Shown: positions 51,904-61,872, counted from the first letter of the stretch. The stretch is 64,000 nucleotides of DNA from an uncultured Bacteroidota bacterium (GCA_937924855.1 CALEYQ010000071.1:1-64000), one strand, 5' to 3'. Notes: a model not told the origin generated them from the letters alone. Numbers and translations: made by a program.

Positions 51904-52386
51904 ATGGCCGATAGCATTTTTGCAACCGGGACTACCCGGGCCGAAAAATACGCCTCCCTGCTGCCCCAAATGCAATCGCTGATGGAAGGGGAAACAGACC
52001 CCATTGCGAACATGGCCAATTTTTCATCGGTTATTCATGAGGTTTTCGGATTCCTTTGGGTTGGTTTTTACCGGGTGGTGGGAAATGACCTGGTGCTGGG
52101 TCCTTTTCAGGGCCCCCTGGCATGTACCCGAATACCCTTCGGAAAGGGGGTTTGCGGTAAATCACTGGAAACAGGGAATCCGGTGGTTGTTCCTGATGTG
52201 AACCTCTTTTCAGGGCATATTGCCTGCTCACCCCTTTCCCGGTCTGAAATAGTTATTCCGCTCAAAGGACCTGATGAAAAGGTTTGGGCCGTTTTAGATA
52301 TCGACTCCTCACGCCTCAACGACTTTTCGGAAATCGATGTGAAATACCTTACCGAAATGCTCAGTCATATCCGGAATAGTGTATGA
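51904..52386 (+). CDS. msrC: Free methionine-(R)-sulfoxide reductase (GAF-fold)
   Basis: A 160-residue single GAF-domain enzyme reducing free methionine-R-sulfoxide. The three family cysteines are present: LACTRIPFG, GVCGKSLE and HIACSPLSRSE; the last two with the third are the catalytic/resolving set. WVGFYRV and AVLDIDS are further landmarks. It overlaps the next gene by 4 bp (ATGA). Confidence 0.92.
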   Translation: MADSIFATGTTRAEKYASLLPQMQSLMEGETDPIANMANFSSVIHEVFGFLWVGFYRVVGNDLVLGPFQGPLACTRIPFGKGVCGKSLETGNPVVVPDVNLFSGHIACSPLSRSEIVIPLKGPDEKVWAVLDIDSSRLNDFSEIDVKYLTEMLSHIRNSV

Positions 52387-54029
52387 TGAATAGAAGTTTT
52401 TTTGGAGCCCTGATTCCGGTTATTGCTTTTGTACTCATCCTGGCAGGCTGTGCTCAAATGCAAATTCCGGGTGGAGGCCCCCGCGATAACAGTCCTCCCA
52501 AAGTTATAAAATACCTGCCTGACAGTGGGGCCCGAAATTTTTCAGGAACCGGCTTTCGCATTCAGTTCGATGAATTTATTTCCCTTCGTGATGTAAGCGG
52601 AAACCTCATTGTTTCGCCTCCGCTGGAAAAGAATCCGGATGTGAAAATCCTGAAAGGGAAAACCCTTGCCGTAGATTTTAATTCCCCGCTCAAACCCAAT
52701 ACTACCTATTCCTTTTATTTCGGGAATGCCATTGCCGATATTCGTGAAGGAAATGTGCAGGAAAATTTCAGATTTGTTTTCTCCACCGGCAATTACCTCG
52801 ATTCAAATACCATCTCCGGACGGGTTTCCGATGCCCTTACCCAAGAGGCCGGCAAAGGATTTAAGGTGATGCTCTTTTCAAATCCACCCGATGCCGATTT
52901 TCAAAATCTAAAACCCGACTACATGACTAAGTCGGGACCCGACGGTTCCTATTCTCTTAAACATACCCGACCCGGGAAATATTTCGTGCTCGCCCTGGAA
53001 GATAAAAACGATGATTTTAATTACCTGCCCGGATCTGAGCGGGTTGCTTTTTCTGATCAGCTTCCGGATACCGGTGTGAACCGGATTTTGAACCTCAGGT
53101 ATTTTACGGAATTACCCCGGAAAACTTTTGCTTCTTCCTCTGGCCTGGTTTCTTCGGGTCATTACCGATGGACTTTTTCCCGCCCACTGGGAAAGCCAGA
53201 TTTTGTTTTTCCCGGAATAAAACCCTCCAAAGACACCTTTCTCCTCAATGCCGGGAGGGATACCCTGGATTATTTTTTTAAAACACCCGCTTCCGATTTT
53301 TTTAATGTAATTATTAAAGAACCCACCGCCGACTACCTCGACACATTCCGTATTTTTTTCGAAAAGACAGCAGCCTCCAAAAAAGAGATTTCTTTTTCTC
53401 TTCAACCCGTTTTTTCCTCACCGGATTTAAAACAGTCTTTTTTTTCACCCATTGTCCTGAAATCTCCGGCTCCCATTGCAGGCTGGCACTTCGACGGTGA
53501 AATTCCGGAAGTAATCTGGTCGGATAAAAGGGCTCTGCATGAAGATGCCCTTTCTTTTGAAATTGGGGTCAGGGAAATAAAACTCGGTCTTGAGAATGCA
53601 AAAGGTGGCTTTCCCTGGGAACCGGAAATAGACTACAACCTTACCCTCCTGCCCGGAATTTTTACCGATTTTTTCGGAAGGACTAACGATACCCTTCATC
53701 TGAAATTCAGTACCGATGCACCTGAAAAATACGGCACCATGAAATGGACTCTGGAGCTGCCCACGGGAAAGAATTTTATTTTTCAAATTTTGGGACCTTC
53801 CGGGAATGTTGTTCATTCAGGAAAGGCTGGGTCGGCATGGAAATCGGGCTACCTGAAACCCGGTTCTTACCGGGCAAGATTAATTGAAGATACTAATGAC
53901 AACGGCGTGTGGGATCCCGGTGATGTCGTTTTGCGTAAACAACCTGAAAACACAATTTACTTTCCCGGAAAAATTCAGATCAGGGCCGATTGGGATCACG
54001 AAGAGAAATGGAAGCCATCCGGTTTTTAG
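52383..54029 (+). CDS. Ig-like-domain lipoprotein
   Basis: A 548-residue lipoprotein with a type II signal (LILAGC, Cys22), then a Big_5/SbsA-like Ig domain (about 35-140; PPKVIKYLPDSGARN, FDEFISLRD, NTTYSFYFGNAI), and further beta-rich sequence to the end, closing with a repeat-like segment NDNGVWDPGD. Proteins of this kind are widespread in Bacteroidota, and their function is not known. It is coupled to msrC by a 4-bp overlap and convergent with MeaB by 4 bp. Confidence 0.85.
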   Translation: MMNRSFFGALIPVIAFVLILAGCAQMQIPGGGPRDNSPPKVIKYLPDSGARNFSGTGFRIQFDEFISLRDVSGNLIVSPPLEKNPDVKILKGKTLAVDFNSPLKPNTTYSFYFGNAIADIREGNVQENFRFVFSTGNYLDSNTISGRVSDALTQEAGKGFKVMLFSNPPDADFQNLKPDYMTKSGPDGSYSLKHTRPGKYFVLALEDKNDDFNYLPGSERVAFSDQLPDTGVNRILNLRYFTELPRKTFASSSGLVSSGHYRWTFSRPLGKPDFVFPGIKPSKDTFLLNAGRDTLDYFFKTPASDFFNVIIKEPTADYLDTFRIFFEKTAASKKEISFSLQPVFSSPDLKQSFFSPIVLKSPAPIAGWHFDGEIPEVIWSDKRALHEDALSFEIGVREIKLGLENAKGGFPWEPEIDYNLTLLPGIFTDFFGRTNDTLHLKFSTDAPEKYGTMKWTLELPTGKNFIFQILGPSGNVVHSGKAGSAWKSGYLKPGSYRARLIEDTNDNGVWDPGDVVLRKQPENTIYFPGKIQIRADWDHEEKWKPSGF

Positions 54030-54916
54030 AAGCCCTCAATTATCCGGTAAAGATTAAAGCCTGAAGCATTCATTCCGGCTGCAATTTTTTCTTTCAGCAA
54101 TTGACGGTTGACGGATGCCATTTTACGCCGGGCAATCAACTGCCAGGCTCTTTCGGCAAACAGATATTGCTTTCGGGCCGGACTTCGGGCCGCAAAATGC
54201 GAATCACAGGCCCCGGCGAGTTCAGCGGTGCCTTTGCCTTCACTGGCCACACATTGAATAACCGGTGGTGTCCAACCCGACACATCGCGTTCGTGAATAA
54301 CCATACTCAGGTTTTTGGCAAAAGTATCCGCACCATCACGGTCCGATTTATTCACCACAAACACATCTCCGATCTCCATGATCCCGGCTTTTAATCCCTG
54401 AACCTCGTCGCCCGATTCGGGTACCAGAACCAACACCGTGGTGTCGGCCAGGCCTGCAATCTCAACCTCACTTTGTCCCACCCCTACCGTTTCTACTACG
54501 ATTCGGTCGAAAGGGAAACTCCTGAGAAGATCGGTAATCTCAAGTGTTTTTGCCGACAAGCCCCCCAGAGATCCCCGTGTGGCCAGGGAACGGATAAATA
54601 CCTTGGAACTCAGGAAATGTTCCGACATGCGCAGACGATCGCCTAAAAGACTACCGTGATGAAAGGGAGAGGTAGGATCTACGGCAACTACGGCAGTACG
54701 AAATCCCTTTTCGTTGAAATTTTTTAGCAGACTGTTGATGAGGGTGCTTTTCCCTGCCCCGGGAGGGCCGGTAATTCCAATAAGGGGAATATTATAATCG
54801 GGCTTTAATTGTTTCAATAAATGCTCGCTCTCTTCCCCTCCGTTTTCTACAAGGGTAATGGCCTTCGATAATTGCCGGTAGTCGCCCCGGTTAAAAGCTT
54901 CAAGCGAAAACTCCAT
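54026..54916 (-). CDS. meaB: Methylmalonyl-CoA mutase-associated GTPase MeaB
   Basis: A 296-residue G3E-family GTPase that protects and reloads the B12-dependent mutase. Seen: P-loop GPPGAGKSTLIN, VDPTSPFHHGSLLGDR, VETVGVGQSE and NKSDRDGAD. The start is ATG 54916 (MEFSLEAFNRGDY); the TTG two codons earlier lies in the TATCTTTG box and is rejected. No mutase gene is in the window. Confidence 0.93.
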   Translation of the reverse strand: MEFSLEAFNRGDYRQLSKAITLVENGGEESEHLLKQLKPDYNIPLIGITGPPGAGKSTLINSLLKNFNEKGFRTAVVAVDPTSPFHHGSLLGDRLRMSEHFLSSKVFIRSLATRGSLGGLSAKTLEITDLLRSFPFDRIVVETVGVGQSEVEIAGLADTTVLVLVPESGDEVQGLKAGIMEIGDVFVVNKSDRDGADTFAKNLSMVIHERDVSGWTPPVIQCVASEGKGTAELAGACDSHFAARSPARKQYLFAERAWQLIARRKMASVNRQLLKEKIAAGMNASGFNLYRIIEGF

Positions 54917-54919
54917 AAA

Positions 54920-54927
54920 CAAAGATA
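54920..54927 (-). promoter_or_regulatory. -7 box TATCTTTG next to meaB start
   Basis: A perfect TATCTTTG on the minus strand ends 3 bases before the ATG at 54916. Confidence 0.5.
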
Positions 54928-54962
54928 GAAATAATGCGGGCCTAAATTTCTAACTTTACCGG

Positions 54963-55745
54963 GTGAGTCAAAAAGGGAACACCCCCATTTCAGCCGTTAT
55001 CATTACCTATAACGAGGAAAAGAATATCCGGCGATGCCTTGAATCGCTGCAGGGAGTAGCCGACGAAATTGTAGTCCTGGATTCCTTTTCTACCGATAAA
55101 ACCGAAGAAATCTGTAAGGAATTTGGAGTGAAATTTTTAACCCATGCTTTTGAGGGACATATCGAACAGAAAAACAAAGCCATAACTTATGCCGGTTATC
55201 CCCATGTTCTATCGCTGGATGCGGATGAGGCACTTGACGAAACCCTGAAATCCGCAATTCTGAAGGTAAAAAATGATTTCAAGGCCGATGGGTATTCCAT
55301 GAACCGGCTTACCAATTATTGCGGGAAATGGATTTACCATTGCGGCTGGTATCCCGACAAAAAGTTGCGGCTTTGGGATTCAAGGAAAGGAAGCTGGACT
55401 GGCATTAATCCTCACGACCGCTACGAGATGAAACCGGGTTCGCGAATAGAACACCTTCCCGGGAACATTCTTCATTACAGTTATTATACCCTCGACGATC
55501 ATTACCGGCAGGTGGAATATTTCACAACCATCAGCGCAAAGGCTTTTTTTGAAAAAGGAAAGAAAGCAAGTGCCTTGAAAATGTATCTGGGTCCGGTGGT
55601 AAAATTTTTGCGCGATTACATTATTAAATTAGGCTTCCTGGATGGGTCCGCAGGCTTCACCATTAGTCGAATTTCTGCCATGGCCACCTATTTGAAATAT
55701 AAAAAACTCCGTCACCATTGGAAAATGAAGGCTCATCAGGCATGA
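54963..55745 (+). CDS. Family 2 glycosyltransferase (LPS core type)
   Basis: A 260-residue GT-A transferase. The nucleotide-sugar binding segment is ISAVIITYNEEKNIRRCL, with DXD-like LSLDADEALDE; W-rich WYPDKKLRLW and GINPHDRYE resemble the WaaE/KdtX group that decorates the LPS core. The start is GTG 54963, 4 bases after TAACTTTA. It overlaps the next gene by 4 bp. Confidence 0.88.
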   Translation: MSQKGNTPISAVIITYNEEKNIRRCLESLQGVADEIVVLDSFSTDKTEEICKEFGVKFLTHAFEGHIEQKNKAITYAGYPHVLSLDADEALDETLKSAILKVKNDFKADGYSMNRLTNYCGKWIYHCGWYPDKKLRLWDSRKGSWTGINPHDRYEMKPGSRIEHLPGNILHYSYYTLDDHYRQVEYFTTISAKAFFEKGKKASALKMYLGPVVKFLRDYIIKLGFLDGSAGFTISRISAMATYLKYKKLRHHWKMKAHQA

Positions 55746-56731
55746 ACAGAATTATTATTTCGCGAACCGATGCCATAGGTGATGTAATTCTTACCCTTCC
55801 TGTTGCATTTGCCCTGAAAGGAAAATATCCAGGATGCGAAATAATATTTCTGGGAAGGAAATATACGCGCCCGGTTGTTGCTGCCTGTCCCTGGGTTAAT
55901 ACTTTTTTGGAGGTGGAAGAGCTGCTGGAAAAATCCCGTAAAGAGGGTGTGAGAATTTTGAAAGATCTGAAGGCAGACGCCATTGTTCATGTTTTTCCCA
56001 ATAAAAAAGTGGCCGCCCTGGCAAAACAAGCCGGTATTCCGGTTCGTATTGGAACCAGCCACCGCATTTTTCATTGGCTAACCTGCAATAAACCGGTGAA
56101 TTTTACCCGTAAGAATTCCGATCTGCATGAAGCGCAATTGAATTTCAAATTATTAAAACCTCTGGGCGTTTTTCAGATTCCCTCCCTGGATTTTCTGAAA
56201 TCACTCACACCCCTTGTGCCTCAGGCTCCCTTGCCTGATTTTCTGAAAAATGAAATACCGGAAGGGAAACGGATAATCATTCTGCATCCTAAATCCAGGG
56301 GAAGTGCGAGGGAGTGGGGACTTGAAAATTTTTCTTCTCTGATATCCATGTTGCCTCCCGACAATTTCCACATTTTTATTACCGGAACTGCCGGGGAAGG
56401 GGAGCTGATGAAGGGTCGTTTCGATGCTTTTGCCCATGTTACAAACCTGTCTGGCCGTTTGAATTTAAGTGAGTTGATGACCTTTATTTCGAAAACCCAT
56501 GCACTTATAGCCGCAAGTACGGGACCGCTCCATATTGCGGCGGCACTTGGGATTAAAGCCATTGGTATTTTTGCCCCCATGCGTCCTATTCATCCCGGCA
56601 GATGGGCACCTCTCGGACCCGATGCCCATGCTCTGGTTTTGGAAAAGAAGTGCTCCGATTGCCGCAAGTCGGGAGTTTGTTTGTGTATTCAATCGGTTTC
56701 CCCTGCCGAAGTTCATTCATTACTTTCCTGA
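55742..56731 (+). CDS. Family 9 glycosyltransferase (heptosyltransferase-like)
   Basis: A 329-residue GT-B transferase from ATG 55742 (MNRIIISRTDAIGDVILTLP); the in-frame ATG at 55718 is inside the previous gene. Landmarks include IISRTDAIGDV, IILHPKSRGSAREW and ASTGPLHIAAALGIKAIG. Likely adds heptose or similar sugar to the LPS inner core. Translationally coupled to the GT2 gene. Confidence 0.9.
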   Translation: MNRIIISRTDAIGDVILTLPVAFALKGKYPGCEIIFLGRKYTRPVVAACPWVNTFLEVEELLEKSRKEGVRILKDLKADAIVHVFPNKKVAALAKQAGIPVRIGTSHRIFHWLTCNKPVNFTRKNSDLHEAQLNFKLLKPLGVFQIPSLDFLKSLTPLVPQAPLPDFLKNEIPEGKRIIILHPKSRGSAREWGLENFSSLISMLPPDNFHIFITGTAGEGELMKGRFDAFAHVTNLSGRLNLSELMTFISKTHALIAASTGPLHIAAALGIKAIGIFAPMRPIHPGRWAPLGPDAHALVLEKKCSDCRKSGVCLCIQSVSPAEVHSLLS

Positions 56732-56736
56732 GGCGG

Positions 56737-57819
56737 ATGAAAAAAGTAGCCATAGAAGCAAGTGCATTAGCCGGACAAGCACAGGGGGGTATTTCCTTAT
56801 ATACCCGTCAGCTTATTCAAAACCTTTGCTTAAACAGAGAGGAATTCCGGTATTCCTTGTCGGGAAAAATATTTACCCAAAAAAGAATTTATTCAGAGCT
56901 CAAAATGAGTAAATCAAAATTCCATCCCTGGATTTTTGATATTATCCTGAATCCCTCCTTCGACCTGATTCATTTTCCCGATGCCCGTTACCCCGCTGCA
57001 GGTAAAAAGCCATTCGTAATTACCATCCATGATTTGGCTCTATTTAAAAATGACCTTATGAAAATTCACGGGTATTCGAGCCCTGGATTCAAGTCTAAAA
57101 TAGAGAAGCGTCTCAAGAAGGCATTATCCAATGCCGCAGGTGTGATATGCATCAGCCGGAATACATTGAACGATCTGCGAGAATTTTACCCGGGAAATCT
57201 TCCTCCACATAAAGTAATATATCTGGGATGTGATCATTTGCCGCCGTCCCATCCCGGTATTGAAGATGAAATTCTTGAAAAATTTAAACTGGACCGGGAG
57301 AAATTTATTTTCTTTTCGGGTCTTATCTCATGGAGGAAAAATATTCCGGCTCTTATAAAGGCATTTGCAGCACTTAATGCTAACAGAGAATTTTCTCTGG
57401 TTCTTTCCGGCGGTCCGGGACCCGGGTTTGAGGAGATAATCGACCTGCCGGGGAAATTGAGAATTAAGAACAAGGTAATTTTTACCGGTTTCGTATCAGA
57501 GCCGGAGTTATCTGCCCTTTATAATACGGCTACAGGGTTTGCTTTTCCTACTTTTTACGAGGGATTCGGATTGCCGATTCTGGAGGCTTTTTCATTTGGC
57601 CTTCCCGTTCTTATTTCAAACACCGGAAGCGCACCTGAAATAGCGGGCGGACATGCTTTGCTGGTTGACCCCCGGAATCAGGATTCTTTACAACAAGGGC
57701 TTTCCGAGCTAATTAAAGGTAGGCGCAATCCGGATAGGGCCAATTATGCCGGAAAATTTACCTGGAAAAAATGTGCTGAAGAAACAAAAGCCTTTTATTC
57801 CGAAATATTATCGAAGTAA
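56737..57819 (+). CDS. Family 4 glycosyltransferase
   Basis: A 361-residue GT-B transferase starting at ATG 56737 (MKKVAIEASALAG), five bases after the GT9 stop. The frame extends upstream to 56602 but that part overlaps the GT9 gene in another frame and lacks family features. The signature is FYEGFGLPILEAFSFGLPV with the conserved Glu, and N-terminal GGISLYTRQLIQNL. It probably extends a surface polysaccharide. It overlaps the convergent ligase gene by 25 bp. Confidence 0.9.
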   Translation: MKKVAIEASALAGQAQGGISLYTRQLIQNLCLNREEFRYSLSGKIFTQKRIYSELKMSKSKFHPWIFDIILNPSFDLIHFPDARYPAAGKKPFVITIHDLALFKNDLMKIHGYSSPGFKSKIEKRLKKALSNAAGVICISRNTLNDLREFYPGNLPPHKVIYLGCDHLPPSHPGIEDEILEKFKLDREKFIFFSGLISWRKNIPALIKAFAALNANREFSLVLSGGPGPGFEEIIDLPGKLRIKNKVIFTGFVSEPELSALYNTATGFAFPTFYEGFGLPILEAFSFGLPVLISNTGSAPEIAGGHALLVDPRNQDSLQQGLSELIKGRRNPDRANYAGKFTWKKCAEETKAFYSEILSK

Positions 57820-59369
57820 GAAGGTAGCATAAAAAACAGCCAGGCGCTAAAGAAAGCATAAAAAGTAACCCCTGCCTGGGTTTCCAAAGTATCCTCACTG
57901 AAAAAAGAGAAAAAGGCCAGGTAGAAAAAAATCAAATACAAAACGGAAAGGCCTTTGCCCTTCAGGAGAAAGGGGTAAATCAGGGAAGTCAGAAAAATCA
58001 ACAATCCAAATATCCCCGTAGCTACAGCAACAGATAAAAATTGATTATGGGGCCGGAGCCTGAATTTTTCATCAAGCGGTGAATTTATCTCCACATAAGC
58101 AGCTTTAAGTTCCCTGTCGGTGTCGCCGGCTCCCACACCAAGCCAAAAGTTATTGCTCCAAACATGCCATCCTGCCCGCCAGAATTCCAGGCGCTGAATA
58201 ATGCTGTGCCCGCTCGGGTTTCCCCGACGGTTCCTGTAATCCTCCAGTTCATACAGTACCTGATGAATACGCTGGGTTATCCGGTCTTCTTTAAGATAAA
58301 CAACGTTGGCTATCCCTCTTTCGATGGCACTAATTTCTTCAGCACTTAGTTTACTCAGGCCGGCACTGTCGCGGGGTAGGTTTTTTGAAGCCAGAAAACG
58401 AAGTAATGTATACATGAGGAAATTTCCCTTTTGGTCTTTTCCATGAATTTCCATGTTACTTCTTTCCGGCCATTCCTCTTCAAGTTCCTTCCAGCAGTTG
58501 TACAAACCAACCCTTACCCCGTTTTCTACCATGGGGTTGAGGGTATCATGCAGGTAAGGGTTTCCCGATGGGGTGTGACTTATGTCCGGGTAGCTTGCGT
58601 CATTCTGTGGTGTGAAATAAGTATTGTGAACCCCGGTAATTTTCCATGCGGTAATTCCGGTTCCCAGAATTAAAAATCCTGAAATCAGACCCAGCCTCAA
58701 AAACTTTTTGTTGCGGATCGAAATAACAAAGAAGATTAGGAGGGGACAGGTAAAAAGACAAAACAAACCGGTAATTGATTTAAGGATAATAAAAAACCAA
58801 AGGAGAAACACAAAAAGCAACAGAAAGGCGGCCAGGATGCTTTTGTTTTTTCGGAAAATGAATAAGCCGCCGCTCGCGGCAAGGCATCCCATAAGAGCCA
58901 ACCGGATGGGCGAAATGTTGCGGGTGATATCTCTCACATCCGAAAATCCTTTTCCCCACCAACCGTAATAAGTTCCCAAGGCCAGGGAACATTTGAACAA
59001 AACCGCCAGGCTAAAAAGTAGCCAAAGAGGTTTTACCCAGGATTGCCTGAAATGGGAAGTTGTTGAAAATACAAGTGGGAGCAACATCAATGGGATTTTA
59101 ACCCGGATGGCATTGTACCAATCAATGGCAGATTCGGTATAGAATCCGGAAACAAGATGAACCAGAAAAACAGAAGAAAAAAGAAGGGCAGGCGTGTTGC
59201 GGAGGAAGTTTTTTATTTTGTTGAGCAGACTTCCCTCTAAAAGCCAATTCACAAAGAGGGCAATCATACCCACCGAGATAAGAAATTTTGACAAAGGCAT
59301 ACCCACCAGAATCAGGGCCAGGCAGGTGGTGAAAATGGAAGCATGAATTCCGGGGCGGAACAAAGCCAT
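57795..59369 (-). CDS. O-antigen ligase/polymerase-like membrane protein
   Basis: A 524-residue protein with about 12 membrane segments and a large loop (about 240-390), typical of the Wzy_C/WaaL family. The loop has a W-H-V-W segment and GVGAGDTDRELKAAYV, which resembles the G-x-G-x-G region of ligases. It probably joins or polymerises O-antigen or another surface polymer. It follows a terminator, so it has its own promoter or depends on readthrough. Confidence 0.85.
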   Translation of the reverse strand: MALFRPGIHASIFTTCLALILVGMPLSKFLISVGMIALFVNWLLEGSLLNKIKNFLRNTPALLFSSVFLVHLVSGFYTESAIDWYNAIRVKIPLMLLPLVFSTTSHFRQSWVKPLWLLFSLAVLFKCSLALGTYYGWWGKGFSDVRDITRNISPIRLALMGCLAASGGLFIFRKNKSILAAFLLLFVFLLWFFIILKSITGLFCLFTCPLLIFFVISIRNKKFLRLGLISGFLILGTGITAWKITGVHNTYFTPQNDASYPDISHTPSGNPYLHDTLNPMVENGVRVGLYNCWKELEEEWPERSNMEIHGKDQKGNFLMYTLLRFLASKNLPRDSAGLSKLSAEEISAIERGIANVVYLKEDRITQRIHQVLYELEDYRNRRGNPSGHSIIQRLEFWRAGWHVWSNNFWLGVGAGDTDRELKAAYVEINSPLDEKFRLRPHNQFLSVAVATGIFGLLIFLTSLIYPFLLKGKGLSVLYLIFFYLAFFSFFSEDTLETQAGVTFYAFFSAWLFFMLPSYFDNISE

Positions 59370-59412
59370 AGATCAGGATACAAACGGGAATACGGGGATA
59401 AAATTGCATAAA

Positions 59413-59441
59413 AAATCCCGTCTGCCAAGCGGACGGGATTT
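59413..59441 (-). terminator. Rho-independent terminator after ctp gene
   Basis: AAATCCCGTC (59413-59422) and GACGGGATTT (59432-59441) form a perfect 10-bp stem with a 9-base loop. On the minus strand the stem is followed by a T-run, just beyond the ctp stop codon at 59446. Confidence 0.85.
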
Positions 59442-59445
59442 CTTT

Positions 59446-61257
59446 TTATCCTTTTTTCTTTTTCCGGTCTTTTTCCTTTTCTTTTTCGTTTTTGGAACCC
59501 GGATTTTCATCTTTTTTGCCGGGATCATTGGAGGAAGAACCGGGCTTGTTTTTGTTGTCAAGGCCCGTTCCGGGTTTTCCTATGGTTTTATAATTGCCAT
59601 CTCCTTTCAAAATAGAAGCGTAAAGAGATTTGTTTTGCAAAATCCGAATGGCTTCTTTCAATTCAGGGTCGGTTTTTTGAGTGGCTTTCAGACGGCCTTG
59701 TTGAAAATAATAACGCGCAGCAATTTCAGCCTCCAGAAATTGGGATATTTCCGGCTTGAATTTCTGAAGATCGGCATCCTTGTCGTGGGATATTTTTTTC
59801 AAAAGGGCGTCGTATTCAGATTGTATTCCATCAAAATACTTTTCCTCTTCGGTGGTTTGTTTTAATTCTACCAGCAGCTTTTCGCTTTTGGTTGAATAAT
59901 CAAAATCTCTGGTTTTCATAAAGGTGAGAAACTCATTATACATTTCGTCACTGAAACGGAATTTTGATGCATCTGGAATGCCGGGATTCTTAATCCGGAA
60001 ACCGGTGGCATAATCGAAAATGTGATTTTTGCTGACCAGCGTCGAGGTAATGGGACCAATCTTCCGGGGTTCCATAAAAATGTCGGGGTAAATGCCACTG
60101 CCGTCATACACAAAGCGTCCTCCCTTTGTTTTATACTCCTGCATTAGGGAGTCAGGTACTTTTTCAACCTTTCCATCCGGATTTTTGTGAAAATAATCCA
60201 GGGCCTGAATGCAACGACCACTGGGGGTGTAGTATTTGGCAGTGGTTACCTTCATCTGGGTATTGTACACCAATTGGATGGTTTGCTGCACCAATCCCTT
60301 TCCAAAGGAACGCTGGCCTATGACAATACCACGGTCGAGATCCTGTATTGCACCTGAAACAATTTCAGATGCAGAGGCGGATCCTTTGTCTATCAATACC
60401 ACAATGGGCATTTTTGCATCCACAGGGGCTTTGTCGGCAACATGCTCGCGGTTCATTTCCTTTATTTTTCCCTTTTGACTGACGATAAGAGAGCCCTTGT
60501 CAACAAAGAGATTTACAATTTCAACCGATTCACGCAATAAACCGCCTCCATTACCTCGTAAATCGAAAATCAAAAATTTCATTCCTTGTTTGTCGCGAAG
60601 GTTTAAAAAGGCATCTTTTACTTCTTTGGCCGCATTTTCGGTAAATCCGCTGAGCTTGATATAGCCAATACTATCTGTAACCATTCCGGAATAGGGTACA
60701 TTTTTAATTTTTATTTCTTCGCGGACCAGGGTTTTTTCAAATGGACTTGGCTCTCCCTCCCGTTTGATCAGAACCCTCACCGAGGTATTTGCCTGTCCTT
60801 TTAATAATTTGCTAACATCGTTGGTGGTTTTTCCTTTTACGGAGGTTCCGTTTACTTCCAGAATAATATCACCCGCAATAAGACCTGCCTTCATCGCAGG
60901 AAATCCCTCATAAGGTTCAGAAATCATCACATAATCGCCCCGTTGTTGCACGAGTGCACCTATGCCTCCGTATTGCCCGGTGAGCATTACCTTGTAATCT
61001 TCTACCTCTGATTCAGGATAATATTCGGTGTAAGGGTCCAGCGACTCAAGCATCCCGTCAATGCCACGGGTCATCAATTCTCCGGGCTTTATCTCATCCA
61101 CGTAATAATTATTCAGCTCACGGACAACGGTGGCAAAAATGTCGAGGTTCTTGCTGATTTCGAAATATCCGTCTGCAAACGCAAGAGAAAAAACAGCAAA
61201 AATGCCGATGCCCCAAAGCATCAGTTTCTTTTTCATGGCTAAAATCTTCTTTTTCAT
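59446..61257 (-). CDS. C-terminal processing peptidase (S41 family)
   Basis: A 603-residue Ctp/Prc-type serine protease: signal/anchor about 8-30, a PDZ domain (about 95-180; YGGIGALVQQRGD, LIAGDIILEVNG) and the S41 domain with catalytic Ser in DKGSASASEIVSGA and Lys in RSFGKGLVQ. It ends with a Lys/Glu-rich low-complexity tail of about 40 residues (residues 560-603). It is periplasmic and probably processes envelope proteins. It lies last in the DUF4271-hemD-rnpA-yidD-ctp run and is followed by a terminator. Confidence 0.93.
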   Translation of the reverse strand: MKKKILAMKKKLMLWGIGIFAVFSLAFADGYFEISKNLDIFATVVRELNNYYVDEIKPGELMTRGIDGMLESLDPYTEYYPESEVEDYKVMLTGQYGGIGALVQQRGDYVMISEPYEGFPAMKAGLIAGDIILEVNGTSVKGKTTNDVSKLLKGQANTSVRVLIKREGEPSPFEKTLVREEIKIKNVPYSGMVTDSIGYIKLSGFTENAAKEVKDAFLNLRDKQGMKFLIFDLRGNGGGLLRESVEIVNLFVDKGSLIVSQKGKIKEMNREHVADKAPVDAKMPIVVLIDKGSASASEIVSGAIQDLDRGIVIGQRSFGKGLVQQTIQLVYNTQMKVTTAKYYTPSGRCIQALDYFHKNPDGKVEKVPDSLMQEYKTKGGRFVYDGSGIYPDIFMEPRKIGPITSTLVSKNHIFDYATGFRIKNPGIPDASKFRFSDEMYNEFLTFMKTRDFDYSTKSEKLLVELKQTTEEEKYFDGIQSEYDALLKKISHDKDADLQKFKPEISQFLEAEIAARYYFQQGRLKATQKTDPELKEAIRILQNKSLYASILKGDGNYKTIGKPGTGLDNKNKPGSSSNDPGKKDENPGSKNEKEKEKDRKKKKG

Positions 61258-61268
61258 AGTTCCGTAAT

Positions 61269-61493
61269 TTAAGGTACCGGATCATGCCCGCTGCCGCCCC
61301 AGGGGTGACAGGAAAGTATTCTCCTTAAAGTTAAATATCCTCCGCGAAAAGCCCCGTGTTTTTTAATGGCATCCACACCGTATTGCGAACAGGTAGGGGT
61401 ATACCGGCATGCAGGGCCGAGCAGGGGGGATAAGGTATATTGATACACACGAATCAATCCAACAAAAATCTTGCTAAAAACCAGGCTCAACAT
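61269..61493 (-). CDS. yidD: Membrane protein insertion factor YidD
   Basis: A 74-residue protein with the family segments YQYTLSPLLGPACRYTPTCS, then YGVDAIKKHGAFRGG and RILSCHPWGGSGHDPVP. It assists YidC in membrane protein insertion. It begins one base after the rnpA stop. Confidence 0.94.
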   Translation of the reverse strand: MLSLVFSKIFVGLIRVYQYTLSPLLGPACRYTPTCSQYGVDAIKKHGAFRGGYLTLRRILSCHPWGGSGHDPVP

Positions 61494-61494
61494 A

Positions 61495-61872
61495 CTATTT
61501 GATTTTTTTTTCCAGCATTTCCAGTCCTTTTTTCATTTCCACGGCAATTTCCAAATAGGAAACGGGTTGGGAACCATTAAATACAAAAGCCATTTTTATC
61601 GGCAGGTTTCGTGGATTTTCACCCAACACATGCCGGTGCTTTCTGTAGGCCTCGCGTAACCTCCGTTTCATGAGGTTCCGGTCTGTGGCCTTCTTTATTT
61701 TTCTTTTGGGAACCGAAAACATCACCTTCAGCCCACCCGGTTCCCGGTGCTTTGAATACTCCCATTTTATATGTAACGACCCCGATTTCAAAAGGTTTCC
61801 TTTTCGGAATATGTGGGAAATGGTTTTAATACTTTTTAACCTTTCCCGTGCAGGAAACTTTTCTGAAATCAT
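61495..61872 (-). CDS. rnpA: Ribonuclease P protein component
   Basis: A 125-residue RNase P subunit from ATG 61872 (MISEKFPARERLKS); an upstream in-frame start at 61893 lies within a TAACTTTA box ending 3 bases before this ATG. The RNR motif RNLMKRRLREAYR is intact, and the FxxRERL start is family-typical. It works with the RNase P RNA (not in the window) to mature tRNA 5' ends. Confidence 0.93.
   Translation of the reverse strand: MISEKFPARERLKSIKTISHIFRKGNLLKSGSLHIKWEYSKHREPGGLKVMFSVPKRKIKKATDRNLMKRRLREAYRKHRHVLGENPRNLPIKMAFVFNGSQPVSYLEIAVEMKKGLEMLEKKIK

Noticed and set aside
56602..56736. Longer N-terminus for the GT4 glycosyltransferase
   Set aside because: The extra 45 codons overlap the GT9 gene in another frame and have no counterpart in the family; ATG 56737 fits the spacing and fold.
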